Below are positions 37,116 through 51,524 of a DNA stretch of 64,000 bases, piece after piece. Below the pieces are notes generated by a model. That model ran no database searches, was not told the origin of the DNA, and saw only the letters and a program-made list of their open reading frames with translations. This DNA comes from Casuarius casuarius (lineage: Eukaryota; Chordata; Aves; Casuariiformes; Casuariidae): contig PTFA01000416.1 of assembly GCA_003342895.1 (NCBI GenBank), positions 128,106 to 192,105 of the forward strand, in the 5' to 3' direction. Both the position numbers and the translations under genes were made by a program. The first letter of the stretch is position 1, and the number at the start of each line of letters is the position of its first letter.

Positions 37116-38023
37116 GAAAAAAAAGTCCAACCAATACTTCTTGACACTTGGAAAATATAATTAACTACATCAATTCTACTTCTGCTGATAGTTTCACTGG
37201 AATATCTTTTTTAGTATTTCAAAAAAAAAAATTTTTTTAATCTTAAAACCCACAAAGACACTAGAAATATTTCAGCACTTCAAATTTGTATTTAAGGATT
37301 TTTTAAAGTATGAATTTATTTTACTGGTTAGAACTATTCTTTTTATTTTATTTTGATTAATGTTCTGTATTTCATCACTAAAGATGACCGTTTAAATGTT
37401 TCACTTGAAAATTACAAGGTGCCTGGCTTAAAAGAAAAAAACAGCAGTATTAACTACATACCAGCAGGGGGAAACAGAGCCTCAACAAAACCAATTCACC
37501 TTCTCTTTCGGGGACTTGTTTACCCATCACATACATTGAAACTGACTGATTTACCCAGGGATAAATGCGACCCATCGAGATGCTACAATCTGTGTTTTCT
37601 GGTATTCTGTACTACCACGCATGCTGACAGAAATAAATAAAAGTCATCTCTGCTTTGGGTTGTATTTGTTAATACATGACTATGGCATCTCAGGCTTGAT
37701 TTTTTTTTTCCACAGGTTTTAAGTGCTTCTTATTCTATATGAAATTAATGGATCATCAGTACACTTTGCAAAATATGGTCCAGAGCCAGCACAGTTAGAT
37801 GAGACTTCTGGAAGTTGGAAAGCACATCTTTCAGCTTGGAAAAGAATAGCTGACTGAGTGCAAGAGCCAGGGACTCACTAATTTGTTGATTCTCATTTGC
37901 TGAGGCATGGCTGTGAAACTAGACATACCTACTTTTTATTAACTTCTTTTAACATCTGTTTAACTTCTATTCCATTTTAGGCTGCAAAATACCAAAAGGA
38001 AATGTGAAATAACAGAATGTGAT

Positions 38024-38044
38024 CCCCCCCCCCCCCCCCCCCCC
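38024..38044. repeat. Poly(C) run of 21
   Basis: Twenty-one consecutive C, followed by aaaagc. Uninterrupted long C runs are rare in vertebrate DNA and prone to sequencing or assembly length error. Confidence 0.95.
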
Positions 38045-41000
38045 AAAAGCAAAAACAACTTTTGGAGTAATTCACACAAATATCATGTCTATAATAGATA
38101 CTGAGTAAGAAATACTAATAAGCTACTGTGTGTGCATCTGGCACAAGATAAGGGCAGGCAACTAGAACCAGGGATGAGAGCAAGTAGGGCTGACGGTTAG
38201 GAGTGGAAACAACAGCAGATCTTTTCCAGTGAGAAAGTGAGCAGAGGCATTTTGAAGAAACAAGGGCGTTCTTGAACAGGAAGGTAGCAGGAGCAAATCC
38301 ATGAAATTTAGGCAGTGGAACAGAGAGGACATTGCTGAACATTTGCAAGCTGAGGCAAAAAAACAGAACTGAGCTACAAATAAAGATCTAGAACCATCTT
38401 AGTAAGAGGGTATATATGAAACTATACGAAGTAATTTAAAATGTTCTCATTCCATTTTTATTCCATTAAATATTAAGGAAAATGATAAAAAAGCACATAT
38501 GGAAGCATTAGCATATACATCAGCATACTCTTAATTACTGAACTATAACAGACAAAATGGCCACAAGTCTACAGAGGCAACCATTTTAGCTGCTTACCAT
38601 GCGCTATCAAAGGTATGGTTTGTGGTACACATTTGCAACACAACTAACCACAAACTGCAGATCTTGGAGGAAAGACATTACTACAAACACAGTATCAATC
38701 ACATTCCTAGTTTCCACTGACATGTAAATAACCAAAACTAGTCTACAGAAAGCAGGAATAAAAATATTAATACCACCACATGGAATCTTCTTTAGTAGCA
38801 GCCTTCACACTGTGATAGGTTTCAGAAAACAAGCTCCTTTAATGTTTCCTATAATGTTAGAGAACAGAGAACCTATTAGCCTAGAAAACATGCCCCACTG
38901 TGAGGAATTACATTTCAAATTTGAGCAACCAGAATTGTTTGCGGCCTTCCAGATGATGTCTCAACAGGACCCTTGTACAATAGCATTAAACACCCCTCTT
39001 TTTTGGATTGGAACACCTCTCTGGAAACATGTGAACATTAAATTGTTTGCCTTTTTCATTCCAACAATAAATTGGTGGTTCAGTTATCATGCAGATGACA
39101 CAACTGTGCAAATTCTTACAAAGATAAAATAATTTCCTGACTCTTGCTAAACTCTTGGCCTAAAGAGTACCTTGAAACTAATTTCTTCATTCATTTGCCT
39201 TCACTTCATGGCACTTCCTGCACAAAACTGTGCTATAATAATATTTCCTCAACTGTGCTAGTTTTCAGACAGATGTGATGCAATCTAATCTAAAAACCTG
39301 GTCTCACATTTGGCTCTATTTTGTCCACTTCAATTTCAGCAAAGATGATTCAATCTTTCTTTTAAACTTTGTCAAGCTTTATTATATATTATCACAGGCC
39401 TCTGATAGCCAGGTTTTCAAGGATACAAGGAAAGGATTTCAAGGACGCTGAACATTCCATGTTGTCAAGAATAAGAGGTGTTTACTGATAATTTATCAGT
39501 TCAGTATCTTGCTTCTCTAGTTTATTTTGTTTCACTTTTATAATACAAATCTCAAGCTGTCACATTATAAAACTAATTTCGGTAGATTTCTAACTCTTCA
39601 TATATATAGTATTTTACTAATAACAAACCAAAGAGATACATTAAGTATGTGCAAGATCGATGCCCCATGGTTTTAAAGATTAGCTTTCTTCAGAAAAAAA
39701 TGTATTGTAATAACTGGCATGACCATGCCTGTAACTAGCCTTCCTACTATGACTCCAAAATCCAAATGCACATTATCTAATAGTTTAAAGAATCCCTGAT
39801 AGGCGAAAAGAGTAGTAGTTCTGTTTCTAGCAGTAAGCAAAGCTGCAAGCACACATACTACAAGCTATGTTATCACGCTACAGTATACCACACTTTTCCT
39901 TTTAAAACTTTTGAAAGAAAGACTTGTTTTCTCTGTATCTTAGGTTAACTAATAACACGACTCTAATAAAACTAAAGGCCTGAAAATGGGTTACCAAAGC
40001 ACTTGGGAAAATTACTGATGCATGTATAAAGCATCCTGGATTTCTTCAGAATGAAACTGCTGGAAAAAAAGGGGATAGTAAGATGGGACAATCCAGCAGG
40101 TTTTACTTTTTTAGCTTAGCTGTATCGGAAGATAGCAAAAAGAACCTCACAGTCACATGAATTAGAATTTACAATTCTTTTATTTGGTTCTCCATGTTAG
40201 CAAGACACTAGTCATAATGACTGTTGACCTCAAGTCTGGACATCACCCCACTTCATATTGCTGCTGTTCCATCCCTTCTTCCCTTCATTGTGAAGGGGAC
40301 ATTATCAAGAGAGAAGTGTCCCCATAAGAGGGAAGGGAAGATCTCTTGCTGATGTAGAAAAACCTAGAGAAACAAACCATTGAAAAAGTCAGTCTTTCTC
40401 CTGAAAAATAGTAATATCCAAAATTCAAGCAGGCATCATAAAAAAAGAACTCTGTAACTGGCATCTAATTGGCTTCCTTGATAGCTGTATTACACCAAGG
40501 ACTGAGCCATGGATACCAAACTCCTCTTCTGACTTTGGAAAAGGCCTTTCCAGGTCAAGGAGTGAGATGCAGTGAAGGTTGTATTCTAAAGGTGAAACTT
40601 AGTTCCTGTTACCTTTCCTGTGGGTAGAGGAGTTCAACCTCTGCAACTGTTGATCCAGCATCTTTCACAAGCATTACATTCCTGTGGAAATATTTCATGT
40701 GGAGGAAAATTTGTGTAAAAGTTTAGCAAACTCAAACTGCAACCTTTCTGCCTAGTTCTCTCATTAACAAAACTTCAGTATCTGCCACTTGGGAAGCAAA
40801 CATTTCTGGCATTCAGGCAGGGACAAACAATCCTATAACCACATTGTGTTTGGGCTACTTCTCCCATACATTGCTGTAGAGATGGGTGGAGAGAATAACT
40901 AGAACATGTGTTGTTTCTGTTGTCCTTGTGTTTGTTAAATAGATGGAGAAAATAAGCACAAGCATCCCAAATTTCCTCCTGAATCTCCTAAAATATCATA

Positions 41001-42249
41001 CAAGTGAATAATAAACAATACCACTGAACAGACAAAATCCATCAGAGAATGGTACTGACAGTGCTTTGCACAGTAGTAGTGAGGAAAAGAAACTCCGTAT
41101 ACATGTCTTTGGACAAACCACACCTTTTGTAAACATCAGATATGAAATCTTTACAGCTGCACAAAGAGTGAACATGACATTCCCATTCCCCACCACAGTA
41201 TAACCAAAACAGTCATCTTGACTCCTGGACTTTCACTACACAGAGAAGACAGAGCTGAAGGTGTATACAGCTACTACTTGGCCTCTTCTCTCTACTTCAC
41301 GGCACCTTCCTTCATGTTTTATCTGCATAATATTGTACACTGTATTTCTCTCTCTAGCTCCTTCCTACCCAAAATGTAAGTACTTCTCAACCCTAATAAA
41401 CTAAGCATCAAGGAAGCTCAGTATCATTACTTCTACCAAAACAGGAAGTCTGCAGAGAAAAACTGAGCAATTGGCAAAAGAGCTAGCAACAGTTGGCTTA
41501 CTGACCAATCTAGGTTTTTTCCTCCCTTGCTCACAAGAAATAACATTTTGCACTAGGGAGATCTTCCCAATAAATTCTGGAAATAATATATACCTCTGAA
41601 AGCTTATGAATCTGATAAATTATCATTTTTTGATTATAATACTTTATTCAGAAAAATTCCAACCAAGTTTAATAACATTCCATTTCTGTTCTATTCCTAT
41701 GTTAAAAGGAATTATATTGCAATCTTTTCAAGAAAAAATGTAGTCCTTATCTTATATAGCTGTATTATGGTAATACACAGATTACTTAGTAAAATATTGT
41801 ATCTGCACTTGGGGACAAACATACAGTACTACAAGATAAATTAAAAAAGTCCACTGTTGAGCAAAAGCAACCACACTTTTTACTGACAGCTATACAGTAT
41901 ACCAGTTGACAAAAAAGACTTCTGTTAGTACTGTATATATCACAATAAAAATATACAGACCAGCCAAATTTATGATGGATCACAACCATCTATCCTCACC
42001 TACTCAAAGTTCAGGTTAGCACAGCTAATAGGTGTCAGTTTGGCAGTCGGAGTCTATTCCTCCTCTGCAACTGACTTCAGCCTTAGGAACCAGAGATATT
42101 TCCACAGCCAATGTTCTTTTAATAAGATACGTATACAGAAGCACATCAAAGAGTTCTTAAAGCAAAAAGAAACAGCCACAAAAGATGTAGTTCAATGTAT
42201 GCAACACTTCCAAAGTTCTTTCTCAAATCTTTCTTCTTCTCCTTTTACT

Positions 42250-42277
42250 TATATATATTTATATATATATTTATATA
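42250..42277. repeat. AT-rich simple repeat (TATATTTA type)
   Basis: Alternating TA with TTTA interruptions, a typical short microsatellite. Confidence 0.85.
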
Positions 42278-45200
42278 AAAAGGACCCCCAAAAGCCCTCT
42301 CCCCAGCAACATCAATGGGTGTCCAGTTGAGACCAGACTTTGGATGTAACTAGTCTTTTAGGTCCTATGCGCTTTGACTGCTTTCCCTTAACCAGCTTGC
42401 CTCTGCCCAAATACATTCCTTTCCAAACCAAGAAAAAAATCTATTACCAAGACAGATTAGTATACACAATTGCAAATAGCAAATTGCCTCCAAATAAAAA
42501 GCAGACAACACAGACACACAGAAATCCATGTAAGTCTTTTTATGAGCCCTTCTCCGCCACACCAGGTAGAGCTTAATGAGCTGACACACTACCATGCAGA
42601 CCCTGTATATTCTAATAACAGATATATCCCTTAAGAGGCTAAATCTGATCCGGTATGAGAATCCATCTTCTCTTCCTTATGGCAGATCCACATTCTACCA
42701 TACGTTCTAGAAAGGAAGGGAAGATTTCTAAATGGAATAAAAGGGGAATGGAGAAACACCCTGAAAATGTCTTGCCCAAGTGTAAATGCTACTTTTGTAT
42801 CAGCTTAATTCATAATCTGCTTCTCCATCAGAGAGTGAGGAGTTGAAGCCCATCCTTCCTTTCATATATATACCCCCTGCCCTTAACTTGGAAGTCTATT
42901 AAAAAGAAAGGAAAATAATCTGCCCACCTCTTCTGAAACTCTCTACCAGATCAGAGTTGCAGTAAACAGAATGCTTTGCTAGGTCACATCTAGCAGAAAA
43001 GAAGTAACATTATTTATCGACAGTCACATGTAAAAATGTGGAAGAACTGAGAGAGTACACTAATCCCTGCTTATCTTAAAAAAGCTTTCCCGAACAGCTG
43101 AAGAGTCACCTAAAACGGCTTTCTTACTCTTTTAAAGGCTTATAAACATTTCTATGCCTCTCCACCTTAGTATGACTTCCAAAAATTGCTGAGAAGCAAA
43201 GATTACAGATGGATCTGGGTAAACAGGCCGGTGTTTGGGGCCAGATAACCAACTTTTCCTCACAAGTATTAGTCATCTAAGCTAAGTACAGCAACATTTT
43301 AATCCACGTGACCATCCATTCTTGCAGGCAAGCACTACAACTAGTTTCCATACTCTCCTCTACCCCATTTCTGCCAATATTCAGCTTTTTTCCTTGATAT
43401 CTAGTGCCTGCAGGCTAGCATGACTAGCATATATTATGTACAGAAAGTCTGGTAAGATTTCCTCCCTGCAGCAGAAAGCAGGAAACACTCAAGATCAGCA
43501 AGAGCTGTTTTACTGCCTCATCCCCATCTCTGCTGACAGACTAACGTACGCTTAGATTCCTTTGCTTCTACAACCACAAGCTGCTTGCCTTTTTTCACTT
43601 CACTGCTGACTGCATTTAAAAACTTTCTATATGGGCCTCACTGCCCACACAGTCTTTGCTAATTGCTCTATTTAACAGGACTCTTTTCAAAGTCTCTCTC
43701 TGCCCAAAGTATTTTTCACTTCACACATTCAATCTCCTTTCACTTGGCAGTAACTCAGGTCAGAAATTTGCAGTCTGTGGTCCAGACATTACTTTTATAG
43801 GCTATATGAAAAGTGAAGAGTAACTAAGAAAAGCCAACCAGTTTTCTGTGGTCCAAAATGGTATGTGGAGAAGATTTAGTGGCCTGAATATCAAAAACTC
43901 AAATTCAGCTTAGCTGTGATGTGTAAGTGTTCCTCCTGACTTTAATATGACTACCCAGATAACTAAAAGAAACAGAATTTGGAATTAATCAACTAATATT
44001 CAGCTGTAAAGTGAACTAGAAATGCTTTTACAAAAGTACAAAAGCCACTGTGCTGTTCCATCTATTGATATATATTGTGACTACAAATAGGTAACTTTTT
44101 CCCAATCCACACTGTCATATTTCTCTGCATTTTCAACTGATCCAGATTCAAACCTGCCATGCCAGACTGTTCATCACTGATTCCATATCCTGCTGCTCTC
44201 TCCCATTTTCCTCTCTTTTCAGAATGATAAACTGTCCTAATGTCAGCATTTTAATCTCTAGAAGGAAGAGACTGACTTAAAATGGAGGTATGATTATTAT
44301 GGAATGTTCAAATCACTAGTGCAACAATTAATTCTATGTCTAGATAACTGAAGTAGTGGCTGAAACTACTGGCTGTTAACTGTAAGCCAGAAACACTATA
44401 TACGTTGCATATGCCACTTTTTCCCATTTTCAAACGCAATTCTGATTGTTGGTGCCTGGATGATTTTTTTAATCTTGAGATATATGAGACTTCTATAAAG
44501 AATACTGTCCATTACTGTCACTGTATTTTTAAGGCAACTATCATTTAATCTATGTGGTCCTCTATAAATACCCTAACACAGTAATTAGCACCTGCATAAA
44601 AATCACACGGGGGAAAATGGATCTGCTTTTTTGCTTTTCCCAATTTAGAGCTTTTACTTAATATGACCAAATTTGGGACTGACCACATTGAGGTTCCCTG
44701 CAAACATTTTGCATTTTTCCTTTGTATCTGTACTAATCCTCTCTCCCCCTCCTTTTTTAATAAAAATGCCTCAACATTCTTTTTAAAAACTTTATTTCTA
44801 TGTAATGTTTTGTAAAGACACTTAATCATCTCAAATAATTAAAAGAGTTCTTAAATCCTTTTCAATATGTTATAATGGGCTAATGACTGGTACCAACTTA
44901 GAAAGCAATTTATCTTCCGTACTTAGCAGTCACTGAAATGACTGGTTAAATTAACATGTCCTAAATCAAAAAGCAGCCAGGATTCAGAAATGGAGAGGGA
45001 AAGCCTCAAAGAGATTTTTTAAATACAGGAAAAAATTCTAATCACACAGGAATTAAAAAAAAACGCCCTGACTTATTTATGTAAATGTGCATCACTGCAG
45101 CCTATTGGACAAAATTAGAATGATTCATGATATGATGGAGTCTTGTGCCAAGCCTATTCATTTGTTACAGGTGGATTCCTGCTGTTGTAAATCCCAAGTG

Positions 45201-46835
45201 ACCATCATGTACCATGCAAAAATTCTCATTTCTTAAAATGCCACTAGAACATAAAACTTACTGCTTACTATATGCATTTGTAAACCATGCTCTATGCACA
45301 AAAAGAATGGATGTTGACAGTACTAGGATAATTCACAAAGGGGAACCAGCTTTAGATGCAAAGGAAACTACATTTGAGATGAAACGTTAAATTAATATAA
45401 GTATACATCCATCTCATGTCAGTTGTTACCAAGTAGTATTGTGGTAAATTACTCAAGAACATTCCAAACGAGATCTGTGTGCAAGAGAAATACATATGAG
45501 AAAAGCCCCCAAAGTTGTACAATAGGACAAAAAAAGCAGCAGCCTCTTAGCCCACAGACCTGACCACTGGCTGGAAATAAGGACATTTTTTTTCTCCTCA
45601 TAAAATAAAATTCCATTACAAGCATAGAGAAAGACAGCTTTGGCAGATTACATAATCCTCCTCATTTATTCCTTGGTTCTTAGAAGAGGTTAAAACAAAC
45701 ATGTGACAAATAGCCTAACTAGGACTAATCTACCTGTGGTGCAGAGAGATGGATGGAAAAGATGAAAACCTTCCAGTGTTGCCTACTTTCCACTAGTCTA
45801 AGATCTGATAATTTTAGAGATGTTTCTAAGGTACACTGTGCCTTACAGAGGCAATGGGGAAACTGGAATGTTCCAACAAAGACTGGAATGGGGACATAAG
45901 GTAAGCAGACACTAAATCATATAGATCAATGTGTCTACTGTATTACGGCTAGCCTTTTGATGGTTTGAATTCAGTAAATCAGACTCACCATTCAAAGGTA
46001 CAGTTCAGGGACTCTGCCTCTCTCCTCCGTCCCCCTTACTTCAGTTACCATTTTGCAATCCATTTCTCCCCGTACTGTACGTTTCTCAGGTCACAGCCAC
46101 ATGAGTTTCTTCTGCTACTGCTGCCACCTACCAGACTTATTATTCTGTTGCAGCAGAAGGGCATATAGAAGAAATTCTTGTTCAGCACTCACATAATCAT
46201 CATCCTTTGTCTAAGATGTTATGACTTATTCAAGTTGTACGTTTCCCCACACATTATGCAAAGCACTGGGAACAATCAAGATCAATACCCAGCTTTGAAA
46301 GCCATTCCAGAAAAGAGGAAGGAGCATTATCTGTAAAGCCATCTTTCAACCAATATTTAAGAAGATTAAGATGGTAACTTCTGCAGACTGCAGTAAATTT
46401 TGATCTACTTTCCCCCACCAAACCTTGCCTGCAGACACTGCAGAGCACTAGTATTTTCTACTTTCAAGAAAATTTTGAAGTAATATATATGAAATCAGAT
46501 ACGAGATGCAAAACTGTGAGCCAATGTGAATCTGTTCAACGTATCCTGAGGAAAAGAAATTCCCTTTCTAGATGTTGTTACAAACCCACAAATCTCTCCC
46601 CCAAAAGGACACCCAACCACATGCCTGAAAGTGTTACACCCATGTCCTATAGCAGCTGATGCACAAATATATACAGAAATAAAGGGATAGGCCTGCCCAG
46701 TGCTGAGACGCAAGTAGTGGGTGTGTCTGAAAGGAAAAAGCATTGGAGATATAAGTTTAACAGATCTGTAAAATTATCTTGCAAGTAAAACTAAAGACAC
46801 AAATTATACACTCAATTATACTAGTGAAATTGGAT

Positions 46836-46903
46836 ATCACTCCACTGACTTTCATAGAGTGATTCCAGGTTTACCTCAGTGTAATTGAGAGCAAAATTTG
46901 CCT
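46836..46903. repeat. Short interspersed-repeat relic, class uncertain
   Basis: The text ccactgactttcatagagt then gattccaggtttacctcagt and gtaattgagagcaaaatttg resembles a widespread amniote repeat tail (ttgacttcaatgg...tttacaccagtgtaa...agcagaatttgg). I recall the pattern but not the family name with certainty. Confidence 0.45.
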
Positions 46904-49900
46904 CTAAAAATTATTCCATTCCACCCTAATTTGAAGCTGCACTTTATGACATTGCTGGCAAATTTGCTGCAGTTCAGGAAAATACAGATTACAAACAGGG
47001 TAAGTATTTTATGATGATCTAGAAGAGTTATTAATGTACACAGAAAAAATCTGAAACTAGTGCTAATTCTTTACAGGTGTACTGGGAAATAAAATACTGC
47101 AAAACTTGAAAGTCTGTCCGAAGTTTCATATTCTTCCTGTTTTGAATGATATTCCAATAGTCTGCTATTTATCTCTATCTGCCTCAGATTGTGTGTGTAA
47201 AATACAGCTTCTCCTCCTTAAAGGAAGTAAAAAATAAAAGTTCCCAATACCTTTAAAATGGTTTGAGATCAGGGGAGGGAGGTACTAGAGAAGGACAAAG
47301 TATCTAAGTACTTAGATACAGCAGTGAGGGCAACATAAAATGCCCCCCTAGAAGATGCAGTCAGCCCCACAGTTGTTTTCTTTACCACAGATACTCCCAT
47401 CTGTCTTTACAGGATCCTGCTCTATCAAATTTTATTAATTAAATTTAACCTTGGTGCTAGTTTTTCCACACTTGCCAAATTCTAATTGATGCAGTTAAAT
47501 TTTATGCTCATTTTGCAACTGGGAAGTACCATATCTTTCAAAAACCTAAGCTAAAATAGCACACTGGAAGGAAAATTAATTTAAAAATGATAACGAAGAG
47601 ATGGAATTAATGTATTAGAAAACTATCCCTCATATCTACATCAGGTGGCTTTTAGTCTACCCTCACTGTTGTTTAACCTGAGCAAAGTAAAGGACTATAA
47701 CAGATTTCTTAAAGGTCAACACATATAAAGATGGGAAATAAAGAAGAAAAGTAGGATTTTTTTCTAAACATCACTGTTAAAGAAATCACTTGAAAAGTTT
47801 CACCAGAATGAACTGATAGGGAAAATGGGAAGAAAGGAAAGCAGACAAGTTAGCAAACTTATGAAGGTTACAATAAGATCAGAAAAGAGTCAATTTACCT
47901 GACAACAGGTCGGTTTTGGATGTCACCAAACTGCTGCGTTTACCATTTTACCCACTTGCATTATTGGGGGGAAAAGTTTAGGAAGGAACATTCTCAAGGA
48001 CTTTTCATAAGTTCTCACTCTTGCCATCAGAAAGGGGAGAAGGGAAGGTTTTCTCTGGATTGTTTGACTTTTTTGGCTCCTGAAAAGTTTTGCAAAGAAC
48101 AGTGAGAAAGTGTGAACTGTTAGAACACATTTCTGTAAAAAAAGGGAGAGAAGTCACACAAAATAAAGCAGTAACAATACCCACCCGAAATCCACGCATC
48201 AAATTTGTGACATCAGTTTAAACAAATAAACAAAACAAAACTTTTCAACTTGAAGTGGAAATATGAGAGGCTTGGAAATTTCCAACAGCAGGCCAAGATC
48301 CTCCATCAGAGTGCTTCAAAAGTCACCCTCAAAGGTTAAGAGAGACTTAAAGAAATAAAACAAAGGAAAAGGCAGCAAATACCTGGTCATAAACCCTGCA
48401 GTGTTACAGTTTAAAACAATTCCTAGAACAGTGAAAAAAATCAAAAATGGAAAAAAAAAAAACCCAGTAACAACAGAGGTTACCTGTCCGAGCACCTACA
48501 ATTCCATAGAGAGAACAGGAGTGGGTCGTTTGTCTCACACCAGCCATATAGCCCATAAACCTTCTCAAAAAGAGCGAGCCATGAGAAAGATATTGTACAT
48601 GCGATTTGCTTTCGCAAAGTCTCTCTAAGCCCTTAAGGTCCCTTACATGTTTAACTGACAGGTTTTTTGCAATTAGGGGGAGAAACGATTTAGCAAACGT
48701 CACTGGTTTCATCTGTAGGATTTTGAAGTCCAGTATAATATCTGAAGAAGCGTCTCCTTTGTGTCATACATACATAGAAGTTCCAGAGGTTATTTCCTGA
48801 GTATCACACATGAAAGAAAGCATGTGAACTGAAGAAAACCCTCCAAGAGCAACCATTAGCTCAGGTCAAAAATATTACAGTCCACATATGCATCAAGCGT
48901 TGGCCTTCCACTGTGTTATGGACGAGGCGTTGTAGCATTCCAAGAAGAGATTTTATAAAACACGTTAAAGTATTAAATACAGAGCTTAAGATACAATCTA
49001 TACATTGACATAGTAAGACATAAATTGTAAACATGTTAAGTTGAACAAAAGAGAATGTCCACTGTTACAAACACCAATATTCCATCAGATTTAGTTTAAG
49101 AAACTTATTTTTGCAAACAAGAGTTTCTAAATGGCTCTCTCAAATATTAAAAAAATACAAAAATAGTTTTATCACCATCAGCTGTATTAGCACTATTTTA
49201 ATCCAGTGTTATGTTGACTACTTCTTCAACATAAGCTTCCAAACCTGCAGTTAGTGTAACTGTATGAAAGTTTAGCATGTGTTTTTCAGCATATGGAACT
49301 AAAGGAAATATAGTATATAAAGCTGATGTCTGTTAAGTTCACACGCAGTGGGAAACACTTCCTGGTTACCACACACTTTTTTTGTTGTTTTTTCTTTAAA
49401 GCAAAAACAAGAAACTTTCCCCCCAACACAACCTCTACACATCTCACTATTTCAGGAACAATGAATAAGTAGGGAGTAAATATATCAGACAAGTGTGTCC
49501 ATTTGCATCAATGAATCCTCAAGTAAGGTTTTCCTAAGAAGTATTAACACCTAATATCCAAACGCACCTTTGCCATGTTTCAAATCCTTTCTCTTCCTTC
49601 CTGACCAGTACACATACTCTTCTCCAAACTAGCAAAGGAAGCACCATCCACGCAGGAGCATCTGAACACAAGGGAGCCAAACTCTTAATTCCTTCAATCC
49701 ACTGTTCGCCTTTCAAAACAGTCCATGTGCATGTATTATTTGGCAAATATTAGTATCCTGACATATAAGCAGGACATTCTGAAAGGGAGACAGAATTTTA
49801 AAGTTCCTGCTCGCAACAGCACTTCTGCACAAAATAATAAGGGGACTCAAAGAACACTCCAGAATGTTCAGTTACCAGCTCTTTCCTCTAAAAGATGTTT

Positions 49901-50997
49901 CCTGTGATAGAAATACAGATTTTCTACTGTACTAACTAGCATATGTTTATTCCCTGCTGTTACTCCACATGTGCTCAGTGTGTGCTGCAGCTGAAAAGAG
50001 AAGGATCAACCCTATCAGGCTCTCGAGTAGAGGCAACTACTAGTTAAAAAAAGGGGAGGAGGGGTAGGGAGAACAGCCTCTGAAGAGACAGTTTACTGCT
50101 CAACGACTAGAAAATTAGGTTGCTTTCACGTTGTGTGTATTTGCAATTCTTCATGCAAGTTAGAGACCTTTGTAATTTTCCGTTATAATGCATGCACCTG
50201 GAAGTCTCTGGAGTAAGGCATTTGAAAATACTCTGACTGCTGAAGCTCCTTTGGTTGCTGGACCAGCTGGTCCACTTCACCTGCTTAACACCAACAGTCA
50301 ACCTTTTACTTGATTTTAATAATAATATTTAATTCTACAAAAAAAGTCATTTTATTACATTCCTTTTAAAATAAAAAACCAAACTGTACAAAGAAGCATG
50401 ATCAAACCTCCATGAAAGCAGGTTAATACTGTTCTGTTTATTGCCTCTTGAAGACTCTCTGCATAGTGTCCGTGAATTGTGTTTAAGGTCCAAGTGAAGG
50501 TAAAACAGCAGAGCAGCAGAGAGGTGAGGAGGGGCCACAGAGGTGGGCAGTGCCTCAGAGGGTACAGGGGACATGCTCCATTAAAGTATCCAGACAACAG
50601 CAGCATTGCATACAGACAACCCCCCTCCAAACAAACCCTATTTTCACAAGATTATTTTTCAGCTATAGACATTTTTGTTTTTTAAAAAGGAGGCTTCTAT
50701 TTATATATATATATCTATAGTTCCAGGGCTTTATGAACCCAAAATATGGGAAAAGAATGAGAAGGGGTGAGGAGGAAGAGGAGGGGAAAGACAGCAACTT
50801 AAAAATGGACTTGGTATCTCTGTTTTGGTTTTCTGTTTTCCAAAACAGATCAAGCGAATGAAAAAATGTGCAGCCAGAAGGACCGATGAAAATCAGGCAG
50901 GCTGGAAAAAAAATTAGGAGCTAAACAGCAAAAACCTAAGAAGAAATAAAGCAGAGCAAACACACACACAAGAACACACACGAATGTGTGTGCACAC

Positions 50998-51081
50998 ACA
51001 CCACACACACATAAGGGTCCAGAATCAATCTGTTAATTGACACCACACACACATAAGGGTCCAGAATCAATCTGTTAATTG
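50998..51081. repeat. Perfect 42-bp tandem duplication
   Basis: Two adjacent identical units, 50998..51039 and 51040..51081, each beginning acaccacacacacataaggg and ending ctgttaattg. They abut a (CA/TG)n tract at about 50,960 to 51,000, where slippage or unequal exchange is likely. Confidence 0.95.
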
Positions 51082-51502
51082 CTTGTGGACCTAGGTTACA
51101 GATATATTCTTTTTTTATTCTGGCTGAGTTTTTCTTTTATTTTTTAATATGCTGCATGTTTCCCAAAGCTAAGAATTGAGTATTTCTCCCCTGGATATAC
51201 TCTTTGGATTTCTGCCAACATCAGCTTTTAAATATTTTCAGTAGGGAAAACATAAGCCTAGCAATACTGATATTGCATGAACTGCAGCTTTATCCTAAAG
51301 TACCTCTAGATGTCTCATCACTTTCAACCAACTTTTCCCTCCTCCACACCCTACCACATTTCCCTCCCAAAAGCAAAAAAACAAAACAAACAAAAAAAAT
51401 GTACAGGCTTTAAGTCAGTGTTTTGTTACCAAATAGTCTGCAGTGTTTTCACTTTGGCCACTGTTAAAGATGCAGGCATAGAGAAGGGAGTGTTGGAGGA
51501 AC

Positions 51503-51524
51503 AAAAAAAAAAAAAAAAAAAAAA
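51503..51524. repeat. Poly(A) run of 22
   Basis: Twenty-two consecutive A on the plus strand with no SINE body next to it. Confidence 0.95.

Larger units (their letters stand above)
35906..48300. other. Intergenic, AT-rich non-coding DNA
   Basis: Apart from the CR1 fragment, simple repeats and one short amniote repeat relic listed separately, I see no gene, RNA gene or complete mobile element. Its right side may include part of the RIMKLB 3' UTR, whose end cannot be fixed from sequence alone. Confidence 0.5.

Noticed and set aside
38812..39132. A 106-codon open frame containing FSYHADDTTVQI, resembling a reverse-transcriptase ADD motif
   Set aside because: No upstream reverse-transcriptase blocks fit in any frame, so the motif alone is probably chance.
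47270..47350. Possible short interspersed repeat (ctaagtacttagatac region)
   Set aside because: Only a vague resemblance to reptile repeat text; no boundaries or family could be supported.
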